Numbered from the stretch's first letter, positions 8,151 through 16,814 are shown. The stretch: DNA of 64,000 bases from Pseudomonas fulva NBRC 16637 = DSM 17717 (GCF_000730565.1 NZ_BBIQ01000020.1:31115-95114); one strand, 5' to 3'. Notes: generated by a model from the letters alone, not told the origin. Numbers and translations: made by a program.

Positions 8151-9047
8151 TCAGGACTGGGCCACCTTGAGCGAGCCGAACGCCTGGGCGGGCTCCCTGA
8201 ACGCCAGGTAATGACGCAACACCTGTTGCGGCGCTTCGGTATGCGGATGATGACCAATACCCTGCAACAGCACGGCATCGGCGGTCGGTACGTGCCGACG
8301 GTAGTGTTCGACCATGTGCGCGCCATAAAGGGGATCGACTGCGCCAGCGATCAGACGCAACGGCACCGTCCCTTGCAGCGCCTGTGTCCAGCGATCACGG
8401 TGGCGCATGCGTTCAGGCACGTAACCGGCAAGCCTGTGCAGCACGCGCGTGCCGCGATTGGCAGCCAGCATGCTCCAGAAGTCGTCGAGCACGCTTTCGC
8501 TCGGGTGGGTACACGGCCCGTAGACACGGGTCAGGTGACGCACCAAGTCATCACGGCTGAACGAACGCGCCACCAACCACCCCAGGTGGCTTAGCAGCAG
8601 CTTCTGCAGCAGCAGCATGCGACAGCCTTCAGGAAACAGGCCGCTGTTGAGAAAGACGCAGCTGGCGATACTGGCACGCTGTTCATGATGCCGAGCCAGC
8701 AGTTCCTGAGCCACGTTACCGCCGTAGTCATGAGCCAGCACATCCACCGGCTGCTCGATCTGCAGGTGAGCCAGCAAGGCCTGCTGCAAGTCGGCCTGCT
8801 CCATCAGGCTATAGACGTGATCAACCGGTTTGGCCGAATCGCCGAACCCTAGCATGTCGCAGGCCACCACCCGATAGCGCTGGGCCAGAGGCCCCCACAG
8901 GTAATGCCAGTCCCAGCTCCCTGTAGGAAAACCATGTAGCAAAAGCAGGGGCGTTCCTTGCCCTGCGGTCCAGTAGCGGATGCTCTGGCCCCGGAATGTG
9001 AAACTCTGTCCCCGGGTACGCCAGACGCACAATGGAATTTCGGCCAT
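8151..9047 (-). CDS. Alpha/beta-fold hydrolase (epoxide hydrolase/dehalogenase-like)
   Basis: A roughly 298-residue alpha/beta hydrolase. The oxyanion region LLLLHGFPTGSWDW is followed by the nucleophile elbow LAHDYGGNVAQ, with Asp as nucleophile as in epoxide hydrolases and haloalkane dehalogenases. A late acidic residue (AGAVDPLYGAH) and a catalytic His (GIGHHPHTEAP) complete the triad. The substrate cannot be predicted. The frame runs to 9116; ATGs at 9053 and 9047 both give sensible N termini, and I use 9047 (MAEIPLCVW) with low certainty. It is monocistronic, with about 230 bases of apparently non-coding sequence upstream in which I see nothing recognisable. Confidence 0.82.
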   Translation of the reverse strand: MAEIPLCVWRTRGQSFTFRGQSIRYWTAGQGTPLLLLHGFPTGSWDWHYLWGPLAQRYRVVACDMLGFGDSAKPVDHVYSLMEQADLQQALLAHLQIEQPVDVLAHDYGGNVAQELLARHHEQRASIASCVFLNSGLFPEGCRMLLLQKLLLSHLGWLVARSFSRDDLVRHLTRVYGPCTHPSESVLDDFWSMLAANRGTRVLHRLAGYVPERMRHRDRWTQALQGTVPLRLIAGAVDPLYGAHMVEHYRRHVPTADAVLLQGIGHHPHTEAPQQVLRHYLAFREPAQAFGSLKVAQS

Positions 9048-9277
9048 GGGCATCGGAAGGCACCGGGTTAAGGAATATGGACGCGATAGGGCAAGGCTGC
9101 TGTCATTGCATGTCACCTCGGCACTTGCATGTGCTCTCTATGTCGAGACACAGTCTAGCCAGCGGCCGAGGCGCTTGAACTTGCGTTGCCAGCCAGCTTG
9201 ATGACTGAGCGAGTCACCTGCACCAGCGGTAGGCGCAGCCTGCCTGGTTGCCGGCTGCGTTCCCGTCCTGCAAAACG

Positions 9278-9733
9278 TCAGGCATTCAGTGCCTGGGCCA
9301 GTTCAGCCAGCCACGGCTCGGCATCGGTTTCCGGTGTCACGCTCTCGCTGGCATCGAGCCGCAGCATGGGCACCACCTCGTGCACGCCAAGTTCGGCAAA
9401 CAGTTCGCGCATCTGTTCGCCGCCGCCGCAATACGTATCGCCATAACTGGAATCGCCCAAGGCGATGACTGCACCCGGCAGGCCACGCCAGGCGGCCGGT
9501 AGGGTGTCGCGAATGGCGCTATAGAGGGGCATGAGGTTGTCGGGCAGCTCGCCCATGCCGGTGGTGGAGGTCACCGCCAGCACTGCCTGCGGGCCGAACG
9601 CCTGCAGGTCGGGCAAAGAGGCTCGGTTGGCGTGCCAGGCCTCCAGGCCAGCAGCCTTGAGCAGCGATTCGGCGTGACGGGCGACTTCTTCGGCGGTGCC
9701 GTACACCGATCCGGAAATAATGACGACTTTCAT
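9278..9733 (-). CDS. Flavodoxin (MioC-like)
   Basis: A 151-residue flavodoxin-fold protein. The FMN phosphate loop is at the N terminus (SGSVYGTAEEVARH), the 50s loop is STTGMGELPDN and the 90s loop region is LGDSSYGDTYCGGGEQM. This is the short-chain, MioC-like layout that transfers electrons through FMN. The frame extends to 9793, but the ATG at 9733 yields the standard MKVVIISGS start. It is transcribed divergently from the LOV photoreceptor gene, 111 bases apart. Whether the two flavin proteins are functionally linked is unknown. Confidence 0.87.
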   Translation of the reverse strand: MKVVIISGSVYGTAEEVARHAESLLKAAGLEAWHANRASLPDLQAFGPQAVLAVTSTTGMGELPDNLMPLYSAIRDTLPAAWRGLPGAVIALGDSSYGDTYCGGGEQMRELFAELGVHEVVPMLRLDASESVTPETDAEPWLAELAQALNA

Positions 9734-9844
9734 CAGGGAAAAGGTTTCCGATACTGAGTGAAATCGTAGGATACTAGCACCCAGCGCTGGCACAAGGCCG
9801 TGGTAATGCCCGTGGCCCTCATCCCTTCACTGCATGACCTACAC

Positions 9845-10273
9845 ATGATCACTGCGCAGTTGCTGCAATCGATGGTCGATGCCTCGGACGACGGTATCGT
9901 GGTCGCCGAACAGGAAGGCGACGACACCATCCTCATCTACGTGAACGCGGCTTTCGAGCGCCTAACCGGCTACAGCCGAGATGAAATCCTGTACCAGGAC
10001 TGCCGATTCCTGCAGGGAGACGACCGCGACCAACTGGGCCGCGCGCGCATCCGCAAGGCGTTGGCAGAGGGCCGGGCCTGCCGTGAAGTGCTGCGTAACT
10101 ACCGCAAGGATGGCACCACATTCTGGAACGAGCTTTCGATTACCCCGCTAAGGCATGCGGCTGACCAGCGCCTGTACTTCATCGGCATTCAGAAGGACGT
10201 TACCCGGCAAGTGGAAATGGAACGCGAATTGGCCGAGCTGCGCGTTCGTCAGAAAGCCGGTGACCAGATCTGA
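9845..10273 (+). CDS. Short LOV blue-light photoreceptor (PpSB1-LOV type)
   Basis: A 142-residue single LOV domain, the same length as I recall for PpSB1-LOV of P. putida. It begins MITAQLLQSMVDASDDGIVVAEQ, has the FMN-binding photoactive Cys in DCRFLQGDDRDQ, the fold segment NYRKDGTTFWNELSITP and the Gln-containing strand YFIGIQKDVT. A C-terminal helix (REVEMERELAELR-like coiled coil) follows, with no effector domain. Such proteins form a cysteinyl-flavin adduct in blue light and dimerise through the terminal helices. The ATG at 9845 was chosen over the upstream start at 9800 by homology. A PilZ-like gene follows on the same strand after 58 bases. Confidence 0.92.
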   Translation: MITAQLLQSMVDASDDGIVVAEQEGDDTILIYVNAAFERLTGYSRDEILYQDCRFLQGDDRDQLGRARIRKALAEGRACREVLRNYRKDGTTFWNELSITPLRHAADQRLYFIGIQKDVTRQVEMERELAELRVRQKAGDQI

Positions 10274-10331
10274 ACCCCGGTTGTTTTTTGGAGTCAACTG
10301 GGTTGTAGAACCATCCACATCGAGTTTCAAG

Positions 10332-10949
10332 ATGCCCCCCGACACGCTTTTGACCCAGGATGAGCTGGACTATATCCAGGATGTCCAGCACTCCCCGCAG
10401 TTCGACATGGCCGAAGCCATGACGAGCCTCCTGGTCAATGGGGACAGCCGCATCCAGGGCCTGTTGACGCGCCTGGTCGCGCATGAGCAAGTCACCTTGC
10501 AGGCCCATGTCGACAACCAGCAAATCAGCATTCCGCTGCAGCTGATCGAAGACGAGTTCCATACGCTGCAATTGCAACTGGGCGCGCCCGACATTTTCGA
10601 GATAGGCCCCAGGCTGCGACCCTGGCGACTGACCCTTGATCCGCCCTGTGCGCTGCTCGACGCCCATGGTGACGACAGCGGGCTCTGGGTGTGTGACATT
10701 TCTGTCAAAGGTGTGCTTGTGCAAGTGCGCGACCTACCTGACGCCCCTGATGTCTTCACGCTCCGATTCGCCCCGGACGGGGTCTGCCCAATCGAGCTTC
10801 ACGGCAAGCTCGGCCGGCGTATCGACGGATCGAAGGCCGCTTATGACCTGAGTGGCACTGCCCAGGAAGACATCGAACGCCTGCGCGATTTCATTCTCCA
10901 CAAGCACCGGCTGGCTCACCCTGAGTTGCATACGCAAATGCCCGGCTGA
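10332..10949 (+). CDS. PilZ-like protein downstream of the LOV gene
   Basis: A 205-residue soluble protein. Residues about 1-95 are helical with no recognised domain (MPPDTLLTQDELDYIQDVQ). The C-terminal half resembles PilZ, the c-di-GMP-binding beta barrel: an Arg-rich entry (RLRPWRLTL) precedes CDISVKG, which fits the D/NxSxxG motif, and a closing helix follows. The RxxxR motif is imperfect, so c-di-GMP binding is uncertain. The frame is open far upstream, but the ATG at 10332 falls after the LOV stop codon. It probably shares a transcript with the LOV gene. Confidence 0.65.
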   Translation: MPPDTLLTQDELDYIQDVQHSPQFDMAEAMTSLLVNGDSRIQGLLTRLVAHEQVTLQAHVDNQQISIPLQLIEDEFHTLQLQLGAPDIFEIGPRLRPWRLTLDPPCALLDAHGDDSGLWVCDISVKGVLVQVRDLPDAPDVFTLRFAPDGVCPIELHGKLGRRIDGSKAAYDLSGTAQEDIERLRDFILHKHRLAHPELHTQMPG

Positions 10950-11121
10950 AGCCCACACCCGGCGAACGCGCCGTGTTTACCCACCCTATGACTTACGCCT
11001 GCCTGGGCGATACGCCATAATCCGCGCCCACTTCTTGCATGCCTAACTGAGTCGACCACCACCCCGGCCGACACAGCCAAGGGGCCAGCTACCCGCCAGC
11101 CTCGTCGTCAGGAGATACACG

Positions 11122-11682
11122 ATGTCTAGATCCCCCGTCACCTTGATGGTGTCGCGGCGCGCCGCCGACGGCCGCTACGAAGACTTGCTGGCCTGGCTCC
11201 ATGAGGGCGAACAGCTGGCCACCGACTTCCCCGGCTACCTGGGCTCAGGGATTCTCGCACCGCCGCGCGACGGCGATGAGTTTCAGATCATCTTCCGCTT
11301 CAGTGACGAGCCGACCCTGCATGCCTGGGAACATTCGGCTTCCCGGCGCGCCTGGCTCAAGCGGGGCAACGGGCTGTTCGAGCGCCCCAGAGAGGCACGG
11401 GTCAGTGGCATAAACGACTGGTTCGGCACTGCCTTGGTGCGTAAACCACCCCGTTGGAAGCAGGCCACGGCGATCTGGCTGGCGTTCTTTCCGGTGTCAC
11501 TGGCTTTCAATATGCTGTTCGGTCACTGGTTGGCAGGCATGGACCTGTTGCCACGCGTGCTTGTGAGCACCCTGGCGCTCACCCCCCTGATGGTGTACCT
11601 GTTCATCCCCCTTTCAACGCACCTGCTGGCGGGCTGGCTGCAGGGTTCGTCAACACGTGAACACGCCTGGCGTAGCCGGTAG
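11122..11682 (+). CDS. Antibiotic biosynthesis monooxygenase (ABM) domain membrane protein
   Basis: A 186-residue protein. The N-terminal ABM ferredoxin-like domain spans about residues 1-100 (VTLMVSRRAADGRYEDLLAWLHEGE, FPGYLGSGIL, FQIIFRFSDEPTLHAWEHS). Two hydrophobic helices follow near residues 115-135 and 145-172, so the domain is tethered to the inner membrane with ABM in the cytoplasm. This fusion is common in proteobacteria. The substrate is unknown; the family includes quinol oxygenases and non-catalytic members. GGAGATACACG lies just before the ATG. Confidence 0.83.
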   Translation: MSRSPVTLMVSRRAADGRYEDLLAWLHEGEQLATDFPGYLGSGILAPPRDGDEFQIIFRFSDEPTLHAWEHSASRRAWLKRGNGLFERPREARVSGINDWFGTALVRKPPRWKQATAIWLAFFPVSLAFNMLFGHWLAGMDLLPRVLVSTLALTPLMVYLFIPLSTHLLAGWLQGSSTREHAWRSR

Positions 11683-11760
11683 GCGCAGGCCTCACACGCG
11701 CTGGGCAGTTGGGGTATGCTGGGCGGCAACCCTCGACAGATACAGTTGACCGCCCCGAAC

Positions 11761-12453
11761 ATGAACAGCCCTATCCTGATAACCGGAGCCAGCCAACGCG
11801 TCGGGCTGGCCCTGGCCATGGAACTGGCCCAGGCCGGCCATACGGTGGTCAGTGCCAGCCGCAGCGTCCAGCCGCAATCGCCACACCCCAACATCATCCC
11901 GTTCACGGCAGACTTGTGCCAGGTGGCCGATCGCCAGGCATTGGTCGACTACCTCTACAGCCATTACGATGGCCTGCGCGCCGTCATCCACAACGCTTCG
12001 CTGTGGCTCGACGATGGCCTGGCCAACCTCGAGACTATGTTCCGCCTTCATGTCGAAGCGCCCTATCATCTCAACCTGGCCTTGGGCGAGCTGTTGGCCA
12101 AGGTCGACAAGGCTGACATCATCCACGTCTGCGACGAGACATCCTCGCGCGGCAGCAAAAGCCACATCGGCTATGCCGCCACCAAGGCCGCGCTGCAGAA
12201 CATGGTGTTGTCGTTCGCCGAAAAGTACGCGCCCACGGTGCACGTCAACGGTATTCTGCCTGGGCTGCTGATCCTCAAGGAGGGCGGCGACGAAGCCTAT
12301 CGCCAACAGACACTGAAGAAGGCACTACTGGAATTCGAACCGGGCGCCGGGCCGCTGATCGAGACGGTCAAGTACCTGCTTGCCAGTCAGTACAGCACCG
12401 GCAGCCAAGTGGTCATCAATGGTGGCCGCCACCTGAAAAACCGCATCATTTGA
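11761..12453 (+). CDS. folM: Dihydromonapterin reductase (short-chain dehydrogenase)
   Basis: A 230-residue short-chain dehydrogenase. The cofactor motif is TGASQRVGLALA, the TGxxxRxG variant of FolM and pteridine reductases; NASLW and the catalytic YAATK (Tyr-x3-Lys) follow, then a C-terminal NGGRHLKNR. FolM reduces dihydromonapterin to tetrahydromonapterin, the pterin cofactor of phenylalanine hydroxylase in pseudomonads. That connects it to tyrosine supply and the homogentisate operon nearby. The start at 11761 gives the expected MNSPILITG. It heads a tight cluster with the DUF1244 and HopJ genes. The usual partners folE and folX are not in the window. Confidence 0.85.
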   Translation: MNSPILITGASQRVGLALAMELAQAGHTVVSASRSVQPQSPHPNIIPFTADLCQVADRQALVDYLYSHYDGLRAVIHNASLWLDDGLANLETMFRLHVEAPYHLNLALGELLAKVDKADIIHVCDETSSRGSKSHIGYAATKAALQNMVLSFAEKYAPTVHVNGILPGLLILKEGGDEAYRQQTLKKALLEFEPGAGPLIETVKYLLASQYSTGSQVVINGGRHLKNRII

Positions 12454-12462
12454 GAGAAGCCA

Positions 12463-12759
12463 ATGACCCCACAGCAACAGCTCGAACTGGAAGCCGCCGC
12501 TTTCCGCCGGCTCGTGGAACACCTGCGTTCACGCACCGACGTGCAGAACATCGACCTGATGAACCTGTCCGGGTTCTGCCGCAACTGCCTGTCCAAGTGG
12601 TACAAGGCGGCAGCCGACGAGCGCCAGCTGGACCTGAGCCTGGACGAGGCGCGCGAAGCCGTCTACGGCATGCCTTACGGCGAGTGGAAGGCCCAGTACC
12701 AGAAAGAGGCCAGCCCCCAGCAGCAGGCCGCATTCGAACAAGGAAAACCCCGTGACTGA
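12463..12759 (+). CDS. DUF1244 family protein
   Basis: A 98-residue helical protein with the DUF1244 signature VQNIDLMNLSGFCRNCLSKWYKAA, including a CxxC pair, and a second block EAREAVYGMPYGEWKAQYQ. Structures of the family are dimeric helical bundles; the function is unknown. It begins 9 bases after folM and its end overlaps the start of the HopJ gene by 8 bases, so the three are very likely co-transcribed and translationally coupled. Confidence 0.87.
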   Translation: MTPQQQLELEAAAFRRLVEHLRSRTDVQNIDLMNLSGFCRNCLSKWYKAAADERQLDLSLDEAREAVYGMPYGEWKAQYQKEASPQQQAAFEQGKPRD

Positions 12760-13093
12760 TCTGACTACCCTGCGCGCCAGCCTGGACAGTGGTGAACATG
12801 TTTTCGCTGACACCCTGGCATTCATTGCCGAACACTATGCCTATCAGCCCCGGGCCTTCAGCAACGGTGACGTCGAAAACGCAGCCGGGCAGAACGAAGG
12901 TTCATGCAAGACCTTGGGCCTGGCGTTGCTCGAGGGATTGAGTGATCGTGAAGCGCTGCTGGCTTTTGGCGAGCATTATCGAGCTGTGCAGGCCACACCC
13001 GAGGGCCATGACCATGGGAATATCCGTGCGCTGATCGCGTATGGCCTGGCAGGCGTCAAGTTCGAGACACTGCCGCTGTCGCGCAAGGCTTGA
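12752..13093 (+). CDS. HopJ type III effector family protein
   Basis: A 113-residue small globular protein with the HopJ core FIAEHYAYQPRAFSNGDVENAAGQNEGSCKTL and LLEGLSDREALLAFGEHYRAV. The family is named after P. syringae HopPmaJ, but it is widespread in non-pathogenic gammaproteobacteria, so a housekeeping role is more likely than effector function. There is no obvious secretion signal and no type III genes nearby. It overlaps the DUF1244 gene by 8 bases. Confidence 0.85.
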   Translation: MTDLTTLRASLDSGEHVFADTLAFIAEHYAYQPRAFSNGDVENAAGQNEGSCKTLGLALLEGLSDREALLAFGEHYRAVQATPEGHDHGNIRALIAYGLAGVKFETLPLSRKA

Positions 13094-13144
13094 TGAGGGG
13101 CTGCCATCGAGTGGACTGCGCCCTGGAGGTCGGCATCGCAGCAT

Positions 13145-13177
13145 GATTACCGGGGCTGCCTGGCAGCCCCGGTAATC
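13145..13177. terminator. Long perfect hairpin between convergent genes
   Basis: A 15-bp perfect stem (13145-13159 with 13163-13177, GATTACCGGGGCTGC and complement, loop CTG) lies between the convergent hopJ-like and fabV genes. It has no T-run on either side. It probably acts as a bidirectional transcript end or mRNA 3' stabiliser. Confidence 0.6.
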
Positions 13178-13195
13178 TGAACTCTGAGCGCTCGA

Positions 13196-14407
13196 TTACA
13201 GCTGGACGCAATCGAACTGCACGTCGGTCGCCACATCTGCGTCGTAGTCCACGTCAGTGCGCTCGAAGCCGAACAGGTTCAGGAACTGCTTCTTGTAACC
13301 GGCATAGTCGGTCAGCTCGAACAGGTTCTCGGTAGTCACCTGTGGCCACATGGCCTTGCAGGCGTCCTGCACGTCATCGCGCAGTTCCCAGTCGTCCAGG
13401 CGCAGACGGCCTTTCTCGTCGACCTGCGCTGGCGCGCCGTCGGTGCGATACATACGGTCACGGAACATGCGATCGAGCTGATCCTGGGTACCTTCGTGGA
13501 CGCCCTTCTCCTGCATGATCTTGAACACCATCGACAGGTACAGCGGCATCACCGGGATGGCCGAGCTGGCCTGGGTCACGACCGACTTGAGCACAGCCAC
13601 ATTGGCGCCGCCCTTTACGTCAGCCGCCAGCTTCTGGTCCAGGCGCAGAGCAGTGTCGTCCAAGTCCTGCTTGGCCTTGCCCAGGGCGCCGTGCCAGTAG
13701 ATGGGCCAGGTGATTTCGGTGCCGATGTAGCTGAAGGCGACGGTGCGGGCGCCTTCGGCCAGCACATCGGCACCGGCCAGGGCATCGATCCACAGCTGCC
13801 AGTCCTGGCCACCCATGACGGTCACGGTGTCGGCGATTTCCTGCTCGGTGGCCGGCTCGATGCTGGCCTCGATGATGGCGTCCTTGTTGGTGTCGATGGC
13901 CGTCGACTTGTACGGCTGGCCAATCGGCTTGAGCGCCGAGCGCACCAGTTCGCCTGTCTGTGGCAGCTTGCGCACCGGTGAGGCGAGCGAATAGATGACC
14001 AGGTCGACCTTGCCGCCCATGTCGTTCTTGATCAGCTCGATGACCTTGGCCCGCGCTTCGTCGGAGAAGGCGTCACCGTTGATCGACTTGCTGTACAGGC
14101 CCTCGGCCTTGGCGAACTTGTCGAACGCCGCCGCGTTGTACCAGCCGGCGGTGCCGGCTTTGGTTTCGGTGCCTGGCTTTTCGAAGAACACGCCCAGGGT
14201 GTCGGCCTTGAAACCGAAGGCGGCAGTGATGCGCGCCGCCAGGCCGTAGCCACTGGATGCACCGATGACCAACACCTTCTTCGGACCATCCTCGCGTACG
14301 CCCCGTTTGCGGGTGGCTTCGATCTGGTCACGGACGTTGAGCTCGCAGCCCTTGGGATGAGTCGTGGTGCAGATGAAACCGCGGACCTTAGGATGAATGA
14401 TGGCCAA
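13196..14407 (-). CDS. fabV: Trans-2-enoyl-CoA/enoyl-ACP reductase FabV
   Basis: A 403-residue FabV-type enoyl reductase, which reduces the double bond of trans-2-enoyl thioesters with NADH in fatty-acid synthesis and is intrinsically triclosan resistant. The cofactor loop is VIGASSGYGLAARITAAFG. The active-site Tyr-x8-Lys is YWHGALGKAK. The frame is open to 14614, but homology starts at AIIHPKVRGFICTTTHP. The codon there is TTG (14405-14407) with GAGGT 7 bases upstream, so TTG is the start. Pseudomonads often also carry FabI. Confidence 0.93.
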   Translation of the reverse strand: MAIIHPKVRGFICTTTHPKGCELNVRDQIEATRKRGVREDGPKKVLVIGASSGYGLAARITAAFGFKADTLGVFFEKPGTETKAGTAGWYNAAAFDKFAKAEGLYSKSINGDAFSDEARAKVIELIKNDMGGKVDLVIYSLASPVRKLPQTGELVRSALKPIGQPYKSTAIDTNKDAIIEASIEPATEQEIADTVTVMGGQDWQLWIDALAGADVLAEGARTVAFSYIGTEITWPIYWHGALGKAKQDLDDTALRLDQKLAADVKGGANVAVLKSVVTQASSAIPVMPLYLSMVFKIMQEKGVHEGTQDQLDRMFRDRMYRTDGAPAQVDEKGRLRLDDWELRDDVQDACKAMWPQVTTENLFELTDYAGYKKQFLNLFGFERTDVDYDADVATDVQFDCVQL

Positions 14408-14685
14408 TGTCTGTACCTCGTCTGGTTTATGCACGATAACGCCACGCAGGGCGTTTTCAAAAGTGGACTGAGGGGTAAGACTCACCCCGCAGGTCAGGCG
14501 ACACATCTTAAGGGTTGAGCGCAGCGATGCAAAATCGGTGGCCGACTGGCGACGGAGCGCCCTGTCCGGACGCCCTCTTCCTGCGCCTAGGCATTGATTC
14601 GGTTTTCCTATCAATAGGCAACAAAAACAAACTTAACAAATGAGCAAAATGGGCCGATGCTGGGTGCCCTCACCTTCAGACGGAG

Positions 14686-14694
14686 AACAACAAC
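14686..14694 (+). promoter_or_regulatory. Hfq/Crc-type A-rich motif at the thiolase start
   Basis: AACAACAAC fits AAnAAnAA and lies between the GGAG Shine-Dalgarno and the ATG at 14695. Hfq with Crc represses translation from such sites in pseudomonads during growth on preferred carbon sources. This is a prediction from sequence only. Confidence 0.55.
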
Positions 14695-15873
14695 ATGAAC
14701 GAAGTGGTGATCGTCGCCGCGACCCGCACCGCCATCGGCAGCTTCCAGGGCGCCCTGGCTGGCGTCCCGGCCGTCGACCTGGGGGCAGCCGTGATCAAGC
14801 GTCTGTTGGAGCAAACCGGGCTGGATCCGGCGCAGGTCGACGAGGTGATCATGGGCCAGGTGCTGACGGCCGGCGCCGGGCAGAACCCTGCTCGTCAGGC
14901 AGCCATCAAGGCAGGCCTGCCGTTCAGCGTGCCTGCCTTGACCCTGAACAAGGTCTGCGGCTCGGGGCTCAAGGCACTGCACCTGGGCGCCCAGGCCATT
15001 CGCTGCGGCGATGCCGAGGTGGTGATCGCCGGCGGCCAGGAAAACATGAGCCTCGCCCCTTATGTCATGCCTTCTGCCCGCACCGGCCAGCGCATGGGCC
15101 ATGGTCAGTTGATCGACAGCATGATCAGCGACGGCCTGTGGGACGCGTTCAACGATTACCACATGGGCATCACTGCCGAAAACCTGGTGCAAGAGTACGG
15201 GCTGAGCCGCGAACAGCAGGACGCTTTTGCGGCCGAGTCGCAGCGCAAGGCGGTGGCAGCCATCGCCGCTGGCCGCTTCGAGGCTGAAATCACCCCGATC
15301 TTGCTGCCCCAGAAAAAAGGCGAGCCCAAGGTTTTCGCTCAAGACGAACAGCCACGCTCGGACACCACGGTCGAATCCCTCGCCAAACTGCGTCCTGCCT
15401 TCAAGAAGGATGGCAGCGTGACGGCAGGGAATGCCTCCAGCCTCAACGATGGGGCTGCGGCAGTGCTGCTGATGAACGCTGAAAAGGCCCAGGCATTGGG
15501 CTTGCCCGTGCTGGCCAGGATCACGGCCTATGCCAGCGCTGGAGTCGACCCTGCCGTAATGGGGATCGCCCCTGTCTCTGCGACTGAACGCTGCCTGGGC
15601 AAGGCAGGCTGGCACTTGGCCGACCTGGATCTGATCGAATCCAACGAGGCGTTTGCGGCCCAGGCGCTGGCGGTTGGCAAGGCGCTTGCGTGGGATGCTT
15701 CGCGGGTCAACGTGAACGGTGGGGCGATTGCGCTGGGTCATCCCATCGGTGCATCCGGATGCCGCGTGCTGGTCACCTTGCTGCACGAGATGATCAAGCG
15801 CGATGCCAAGAAAGGCCTGGCCACGCTGTGTATCGGTGGTGGACAAGGCGTGGCCCTGGCGATCGAGCGCTGA
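14695..15873 (+). CDS. Acetyl-CoA acetyltransferase (thiolase)
   Basis: A 392-residue thiolase II. The nucleophilic Cys is at residue 88 (NKVCGSGLKAL); NEAFAAQALAV, the catalytic His in GHPIGASG and the second Cys in CIGGGQG are all present. It condenses two acetyl-CoA to acetoacetyl-CoA or runs in reverse during ketone-body and fatty-acid breakdown. The acetoacetate released by fahA, once activated, is a plausible substrate. It is divergent from fabV across 287 bases and has a strong GGAG site overlapping an A-rich Hfq/Crc-type motif. It is monocistronic. Confidence 0.93.
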   Translation: MNEVVIVAATRTAIGSFQGALAGVPAVDLGAAVIKRLLEQTGLDPAQVDEVIMGQVLTAGAGQNPARQAAIKAGLPFSVPALTLNKVCGSGLKALHLGAQAIRCGDAEVVIAGGQENMSLAPYVMPSARTGQRMGHGQLIDSMISDGLWDAFNDYHMGITAENLVQEYGLSREQQDAFAAESQRKAVAAIAAGRFEAEITPILLPQKKGEPKVFAQDEQPRSDTTVESLAKLRPAFKKDGSVTAGNASSLNDGAAAVLLMNAEKAQALGLPVLARITAYASAGVDPAVMGIAPVSATERCLGKAGWHLADLDLIESNEAFAAQALAVGKALAWDASRVNVNGGAIALGHPIGASGCRVLVTLLHEMIKRDAKKGLATLCIGGGQGVALAIER

Positions 15874-15941
15874 ACAACCGAGCCACGGGCACCCGGGGGC
15901 CGCTAAGCACGCCAGTGCGCAGCGGCACCTGCCATGCACGA

Positions 15942-16814
15942 TCAGGCGCTGGCCACCTGCAGGGCATCGAACGTGGGTGGCGTCGCCTTGATCGGGTCAT
16001 TGAGCGCCTTGGCCAGCCGGGCGACATCCTCACAGGCCTGCACGGCGACGCCCAGCGGGCTGTGCAGCAGTGAACAGGCCGTACCGATCCACAGTCGCTC
16101 CCCCAGACGCTCATTGGCTTCACACAGCCAGTGCCACTTGCTGTCCAGGGCATGCTGGGCATCGTTTTCTGCATCGACCAGGCCCAGCGACAGCACCTTG
16201 TAGGCAGGCAGACGGTCCAGGGTGGTCGTCAGCTGTTCAGGGTCACTCACCAGGTCGATGTGCAAGCCGTCCACCGGCAAGTTCGCGGCCAGGCCAAGGT
16301 TGCCCTGCAAGCCACCGGCCCATGTCGCGATCAGCTTCTTCAACGGGGCACGCTGCAGAATGTTGTAAACCCGCTCGTAGGCGTTTTTCCAGTCCTGCGG
16401 CAGCGCCTGGGCAAGGATCGGTTCATCGATCTGCACCCACTGCACGCCTAGTTCGGCCAGACGATTGAGAACGTCGTCATAGTGCGGAAGCAGTTCGTCT
16501 ACACATTCCAGCACCAGGCTGTGCCCGTCTTGCGCCGCGCTTTGCCACAAATAGGTCAAAGGGCCGACAAGAACAGGTTTGACGGTGTGGCCAAGCGCAC
16601 TGGCCTGGGCCACTTCCTTCAGCAGCTGATCGGCAAGCTGGGTGAAAGGCTGCGTCACTGGCGTGCGAGGGTCGCGCACGGCCCCACCCTGCCAGTCCAC
16701 ATCGCCCACAGGCAACAGCTCGATCCCGGCGTCTTTCTGCATTTGCCAATGACGTGCGCGCAGCGCGTGGTCGTTGCCCGTGCGTGGAAAGCCCAGGTTG
16801 TGCGCCAGTGCCAT
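15942..16814 (-). CDS. Stand-alone MetE N-terminal barrel homologue
   Basis: A 290-residue protein matching only the N-terminal barrel of cobalamin-independent methionine synthase. Aligned blocks include MALAHNLGFPR, ARHWQMQKDAGIELLPVGD, ALGHTVKPVLVGPLTYLW, VQWVQIDEPIL, LPVDGLHIDLV and SLLHSPL. Compared with E. coli MetE from memory, about 26 residues are missing after FPR and about 75 before the ALGH block, and the whole C-terminal barrel with the zinc ligands is absent. The frame is intact, so this may be a distinct short family rather than decay. It cannot be a methionine synthase by itself. It is divergent from the MTHFR-MetV gene, across 228 bases. Confidence 0.75.
   Translation of the reverse strand: MALAHNLGFPRTGNDHALRARHWQMQKDAGIELLPVGDVDWQGGAVRDPRTPVTQPFTQLADQLLKEVAQASALGHTVKPVLVGPLTYLWQSAAQDGHSLVLECVDELLPHYDDVLNRLAELGVQWVQIDEPILAQALPQDWKNAYERVYNILQRAPLKKLIATWAGGLQGNLGLAANLPVDGLHIDLVSDPEQLTTTLDRLPAYKVLSLGLVDAENDAQHALDSKWHWLCEANERLGERLWIGTACSLLHSPLGVAVQACEDVARLAKALNDPIKATPPTFDALQVASA

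Noticed and set aside
14611..15939. 442-codon frame on the - strand opposite the thiolase gene
   Set aside because: Shadow of the thiolase frame, with no family resemblance and no ribosome-binding site.
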